Assembly: GCF_000003605.2 (NCBI RefSeq)
Contig: NW_003123408.1
Span: 366,356 to 389,805 of the forward strand
DNA length: 23,450 bases
Source: Saccoglossus kowalevskii
Taxonomy: Eukaryota; Hemichordata; Enteropneusta; Harrimaniidae
Reading direction: 5' to 3'
In this document: positions 19,039 to 23,450 of the stretch, in pieces
Layout of the letters: the number at the start of each line of letters is the position of its first letter
Numbering within the stretch: position 1 is the stretch's first letter
The notes under the pieces: generated by a model
What the model was told of the DNA's origin: nothing
Seen by the model: only the letters and a program-made list of their open reading frames with translations
Database searches by the model: none
Program-made: the position numbers and the translations under genes

Positions 19039-19344
19039 TACATTGATTTAATGAGAGTTTATTCACAGACATCTACGCCAGCCAAGGTTCACAAAAGATT
19101 ATGTTTACATCAAGTTGGCGAAACCGCGCAATTCAGATGATGATTCACAAAAGATTTCTGCGTTTTCTTCTTTGCCCTCAAATATAACTAGGTTTTCAAA
19201 GAAATCTTCACTAATGTTCAAGTATTCATAAATGAGGTACAATCAGTACTATGATATTTATAGTTATAATCATAATCAATGAATGTCCTAATAGTGAAAT
19301 ATGTTGGCTTACTGGATCTCTTGTTAGAGATGCAGGCTAAAGAC

Positions 19345-19620
19345 AGTGGCGACGACACCGGGGCGAGCGCCCTCTCGAAAATAATTCGGGGGTTGCATCA
19401 CCCCTCCCCCAAATCAAGCTGAAGCCTTTTGTGTCAGCAAAATTTGCCCCTCAAATTCAGGAAATATCGTTTCAGAGGGTCTAGATTTCAAAATTGTTCC
19501 GGGACCATGCCTGGTCCCCCTAGTAAGGTCGCGCCTTCGGTGTGAGGAATGGTGAGGACCCCCCCCCCCACACACCCGCAAAGGTTTATCAGGCGCAACC
19601 CTCAGTTAGTCACGTGATCG
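19345..19620. repeat. G/C-run-rich segment, probable transposon fragment
   Basis: Starts CAGTGGCGACGACACC, similar to the CAGTGGCG terminus of the hAT-type MITE at 7264, and contains GGTCGCGCC near 19528 plus long C runs near 19560. A matching right end and a duplication were not found, so it may be a truncated element. It differs sharply in composition from its surroundings. Confidence 0.35.
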
Positions 19621-19950
19621 TTTAGTGAATAAATCTATTACTTACAGTATTGAAAATGTGTTCATCGAAATTGTAGAATAAAACACTAGAAACATATAGG
19701 TTAAAACGAGTTTGTGTAACTTCTCAGGTTTGTTGAACAGGTCTATTAAAGTTTGTGTTTTAAAATTTATAAATTTATACCACATTTACAATTACTGAAA
19801 AAAAGTGAAGAAATCCGAGTGTCCACCGAGTAGTACTCTTTTGATTGGCTGGGTTTGCGCTAATATTAAATTGCTTGAATGTACAACAGACGACAAACCA
19901 TAGTAGTTGTGGTAATATCTGACGTTGATAAACCTGTAAACACCGTATTT

Positions 19951-20001
19951 CATAGGTCTATGCATGGAGGTAGAAAAGAGTTTTTACCTCCATGGTCTAT
20001 G
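19951..20001. repeat. hairpin with CATGGAGGTA stem, copy 2
   Basis: CATGGAGGTA (19963-19972) is mirrored by TACCTCCATG (19985-19994), loop 12 bases. Outer flanks CATAGGTCTATG and GTCTATG extend the symmetry. Same core stem as the hairpin at 18999. Confidence 0.6.
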
Positions 20002-20231
20002 TTGCAGATAATATAAAGGTATAATTTCCGCTCGTTAGCAGTGTATTCCAATGGTTAGCAATCGCCGTTTCATGCTACTTGTTCCTATTACGTTTTTTTT
20101 TTCTCGCGGGTTCCCTTTTTTCTTCATATTCGTCTTCGCTAGACAGTGCGTTGTGAGGTGAGAGCTACGGTACGCATTCATGTGTATTGTTTCCGTTGGT
20201 TTTTATGCAAATTGTGTGTTGTGTTTTCTCC

Positions 20232-20266
20232 CACAGTCCCTCTATATAGAGGATAGAGGGACTGTG
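20232..20266. repeat. perfect 14-bp inverted repeat with 7-base loop
   Basis: CACAGTCCCTCTAT (20232-20245) is mirrored exactly by ATAGAGGGACTGTG (20253-20266). Loop ATAGAGG also allows the alternative CCTCTATATAGAGG pairing. The stem is too short for a typical pre-miRNA; it is more like a small palindromic repeat. Confidence 0.65.
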
Positions 20267-21010
20267 TTCCTCCTATCCTCTGTTGTCTCTGTTCAGCTTC
20301 CTGTGACACGACTATTTACAGATTTACTTGCCCCCAAAAACAACCTGATTTTATGTGTTCATTTTCCTAAAATCAATGGAAAAGTGTGACCAGTAAAAAA
20401 AAACGCTGTCTTTCTTGTACATCTTTATTGTTCTTGAATTTACGAGCATTTTTTTCTTTCAAAACTTTGCATCCATCTCCATCTGTGTCTAACTTGCAAA
20501 TTTGTTTTTAAATAACTCTTCATACACCCACTATGATTATAAATCGGGTCGCTAAATATTCATCTCGATTAACTCTCCCAAAGTTTCCGCTAAAGCACGG
20601 TGGTCGTTGCGCAGCGCATGTTCGAATTTCACGTAAATAAACAATGTACTTTACACGCGTTGTATATGTCGCTATGAGTCCCATATCGAACAGGACGCGG
20701 CACGACTTCCGCCCTTTGAATATTAGTAGTATTTTATTAACAACCATATTTTTTGCAGTGTTTGCAGTCAGCGTCCAATGTTCGGTGCATACCGAAAGTT
20801 TATTAAGACGAAACTAACTGACTATGTAAAAATAATATTGGAAAACAATTCAGAGAAACAATTTTCATTTGAAATAATATCTTGAATATATTTATCCCGG
20901 GATATTTATGTGTAACCAAAATAGAAATGTACTGTTTCATTACGGTAGCAAAAAAGAATAAATTATCTATCTATGATACAGTCTGAGTCAGCTGGTAAAT
21001 GTATCGCTGC
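20267..21010. other. intergenic DNA upstream of the SAFB/SLTM-like gene
   Basis: 20520-20747 is open on the minus strand (75 codons) and less AT-rich, with CG dinucleotides and TTGCGCAGCGCATG. No protein family is recognisable; it may be promoter-type DNA or chance. Confidence 0.35.
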
Positions 21011-21114
21011 AACACGAAAATAATACTTTGACATTTTCTGTTTCAAGAAGGTACGACGAGATGAACACTGACCGAATTCCAGTTGCGAAATATACACGTG
21101 GTCGGCTTATATCG

Positions 21115-21244
21115 TCATATGATTGGCGCAACCAATCGAAAGCATCCAACCTTTCGATACGCCTCCATAGATGGCGCACTCCCCAAGCGACAAATCAACA
21201 TCCGGGGCTTTTTAATTTCGCGCGTCCAGGTTCTTGGCGAGAAA
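21115..21244 (+). promoter_or_regulatory. proximal promoter / 5' UTR of the SAFB/SLTM-like gene
   Basis: Two CCAAT boxes in opposite orientation form GATTGG-CGCAA-CCAATC at about 21120-21136, candidate NF-Y sites about 110 bases before the start codon. CG content is higher than in flanking DNA, and no TATA box was found. Transcription start unknown. Confidence 0.4.
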
Positions 21245-21367
21245 ATGGCTGAAACAATCAAAAAGAAAGTGACCGAATTACGCGTTATAGATCTTCGTGC
21301 TGAACTTGAAAAGCGAGGCCAGGAGAAAGCAGGGATCAAAGCAGTTCTGATCGAAAGATTACAGAAG
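21245..21367 (+). CDS. first coding exon of a SAFB/SLTM-like SAP-domain protein (41 codons, rest beyond window)
   Basis: Encodes MAETIKKKVTELRVIDLRAE followed by LEKRG and an AGIKAVLIERLQK tail, then a donor AAG|GTAAAC in phase 0. The motif LRVIDLRAEL-x(7-10)-G-K-x-VL-x-RL is the SAP DNA-binding helix pair, and the wording closely matches the N-terminus of scaffold attachment factor B and SAFB-like transcription modulator, where the next residues (AIEDEGG in human) start a new segment. Those proteins bind scaffold/matrix attachment DNA and, through an RRM, RNA in the nucleus. The RRM is not in this window, so assignment rests on the SAP domain; Acinus or hnRNP U are less similar by memory. 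Start ATG has A at -3 and G at +4. No exon 2 was found in the remaining 2.1 kb. Confidence 0.78.
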
Positions 21368-23450
21368 GTAAACTTAATTTTTGTACTTTAATTTGGCGAT
21401 TTGCGTGGAATTGAACCCTTGTTGAAAGAATCCAATATGGCGTCGAGACGGAAGCATGACTGATGAAAAATAAAACAAATTCTCAATTTTTGGAAGGAAA
21501 TAGTTCGACTTTATGTTCTTTGATAGGCATGTTTTTTATTGAACCAATCGTGAGTTGTATTGTAGTATATTTAATGGCAATGACAACGTTTAAATTTCAT
21601 AACAAAGTGAAAAATGATCGGGTCCAATGAAGGCTGCCCACAATGGTTCTGGGTGGGGTGTTTAATAGTAAAAGCACCTTCATGTAAATATCCACGCGAA
21701 TTATTTAGCAGTATCGTCGCAAAAGTAGCAGAAATGTTAAGCATGTTAGTTGTTGAGATTTATAATGTTCAACAAATAATTCAAAAAAGTTGGTTTACTA
21801 GTAAAAAAAATTGTGATAAGGCTTGTCATAATTTAAACGTCACATTTGTAGTGTTTTTAAATGGATCTGACCAAGGTCATGTTTTCACTCTGCTATTTGC
21901 ATATTATTATTGAAAATGTAACATTTCGTAATTATGTGAATGTATTGTGTAATCATATTGTTTATAATTATTACTGTTTTGTCTAAGTAGTAAGTTCTGT
22001 GGTCTGAAAACAATGTCATTTGATGTAAGATAACTAGTTGTTTTGCTGCTGCGTTTTTCTCGACAACCATTTTGAATCAGATTTATGTTTCTCAAGGAGA
22101 TTGCATTCCAAGTATTTTTGAACAATTTACCCATTTGTCACTGTTTCGTGCATCAATTCTGTCATAATTTTTAGAAAATTTCATTTTTTCCCTTATTTCT
22201 CCAGGTCAAAATTAGGTTGTTCAGAGTAACCAACACCTGTTCAAGGTTTATTGTGGCTTGTGTAAATGGGCTTAATTGCTTTCATCATTAAAAGTGTTGA
22301 AATTCACTTTCATCTCCAGATTGTTTCTCATCTGCTGAATTACTTGTGTAAAATGCTCAATCATATGCCATTCATGCAGATTTTGATTTTACTATCATTT
22401 TTGCTATTTTGATCCAGTTGAAAACATTAATTTTTGTGTAGTGTTACTTTAGATCTGAAAAGTCACTTCTAAATGTGGAACGCAACCAGGCTATCAAATT
22501 GAGGAACTGCTGAATAGCGTACAAGAAATACATAATTACTAACAAGGTTGTAATTTATCTGTTTTTGGAATAATCAAAATCTGTTTACTAGTAATTGTTT
22601 TTCAATGCAAAATGACAGAAGTCGTAACTAAACAAACTCAAAAGGTAATTAAATTGGTCAAGTGATGTGCTCATGTTGGTTGACAGCTTCTATTTTGGGC
22701 TATGCATGTACTGTAAAATGACTAATTTTCACTGGGTTTAAATTTCACTGATTTACCATTTCAGGCATATTCAGTGGGTCTTAAATTCACGGTTTCGTCA
22801 TTTAGGTAATGTGTCTTATGCTAAATTTTACATATTCACTGTGTTTTAATTTAGCGCATTTTTCCAGTCAGCGAAATAAGCTAAATTAAAACCCAGTGAA
22901 TAATTACCCCCTTTACAGTATTGGTTTTCATTTCCACTTTTAATTTCATGTAGTTTGCATGCATGCAAGGAAAGGAAAAGCAATTGTAGTTAGTTGACAT
23001 GATTGGTATCAACTGTGATTTCCATTATGGAAAAAGTTCCTTAAGGCTCCTCTTACCCTAACACTACACAGTGTAATTCATTATGTCTCCTAAAAGTGAC
23101 CCGAAGAGGGGTATACAGAATTGGGGAGGGGGGAGGCGAATTATTGGAATTATAGGTGAGAAGCTCAAGGACCTCTTACCTCAACATGGTTTTCACAGTG
23201 TTCCAATATTTTCATGATTTGTTTCCAAAACTACTTATCATTTCTCTTGATGATCATAATAATAAGCGTTTTCTGTGTTCTCCCCAGGCCTTTCAAGGAC
23301 TGCAGGCCCGCATCGCTTAGACAAACAGCCGCGTCGCTTTTGTTTCGCCCGCGATCCTTGAAATCCTGCCCGCGATGCTTATTCACGTTGTATTGTTTAC
23401 AGTGTCAGCCTCGTCTAGCACATCTTTAAACAATAACATGTATTGATCGA
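21368..23450 (+). other. first intron of the SAFB/SLTM-like gene (continues past the window)
   Basis: At least 2083 bases. No segment encoding the expected acidic continuation was found, so exon 2 is probably outside. Contains the MITE at 22709-22920. Near 23290-23385 a less AT-rich stretch holds CCCGCATCGCTTAG and CCCGCGATGCTTAT, possibly a repeat fragment. Confidence 0.6.
22709..22920. mobile_element. palindromic CTGTAAAA MITE, related copy 3, 212 bp
   Basis: Begins TACTGTAAAATGACTAATTT and ends with TTTACAGTA. TTCACTGGGTTTAAATTT on the left is mirrored by AAATTAAAACCCAGTGAA on the right. Termini resemble the copies at 11720 and 16138, but internal sequence differs, so it is a related rather than identical family. 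TA lies at each outer edge. Confidence 0.7.

Noticed and set aside
23214-23429. 71-codon open frame, tested as SAFB/SLTM exon 2
   Set aside because: Its peptide lacks the expected acidic continuation, and the frame after the CCCCAG acceptor stops after about ten codons.

Overview
This is a window of animal nuclear DNA. It is AT-rich, its genes are split by introns, and it is crowded with small non-autonomous transposons. The gene content (a metazoan-type NTAQ1, a short stand-alone ALG13, and the SAP exon of a SAFB/SLTM-type protein) together with the many short palindromic elements and a degenerate LINE suggests an invertebrate, possibly a marine deuterostome. The species cannot be fixed from the sequence alone. 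No bacterial, CRISPR, rRNA or convincing tRNA features were seen.

Layout: (1) 1-78 is the acidic C-terminal end of an unidentified plus-strand gene, with a poly(A) signal at 128-133. (2) 2058-2641 holds four related 64-72 nt hairpins in the same orientation. Their arms are conserved and show paired (compensatory) changes, so they look like a microRNA-type cluster. (3) 2871-5237 (minus) is a complete six-exon NTAQ1 gene, an N-terminal glutamine amidohydrolase of 196 residues. Its catalytic Cys codon is split by intron 1 and its last intron is GC-AG. (4) 5238-5492 is a 255-bp divergent promoter region shared with ALG13. (5) 5493-16027 (plus) is a complete four-exon ALG13 gene of 168 residues, with large introns full of mobile DNA. 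Intron 1 carries a roughly 1.2-kb long inverted repeat with a nested hAT-type MITE, and a TTAA-flanked element. Intron 2 carries a palindromic MITE interrupted by another insertion, a short GGGGTTTC-ended inverted repeat, a 5'-truncated LINE, and one copy of an unidentified duplicated sequence. (6) 16028-21244 is intergenic. It has a second palindromic MITE, the second copy of the duplicated sequence, and several short perfect hairpins, two of which share the CATGGAGGTA stem. (7) 21245-21367 (plus) is the first coding exon of a SAFB/SLTM-like SAP-domain protein. The rest of the window is its first intron, with a third palindromic MITE.

The three identified genes act in separate housekeeping processes: N-degron processing, the second step of dolichol-linked N-glycan assembly, and nuclear RNA/chromatin scaffolding. 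NTAQ1 and ALG13 are linked by their head-to-head arrangement rather than by a shared pathway. All splice coordinates were worked out by hand from reading frame, splice signals and remembered family sequence; each reconstructed reading frame closes exactly.
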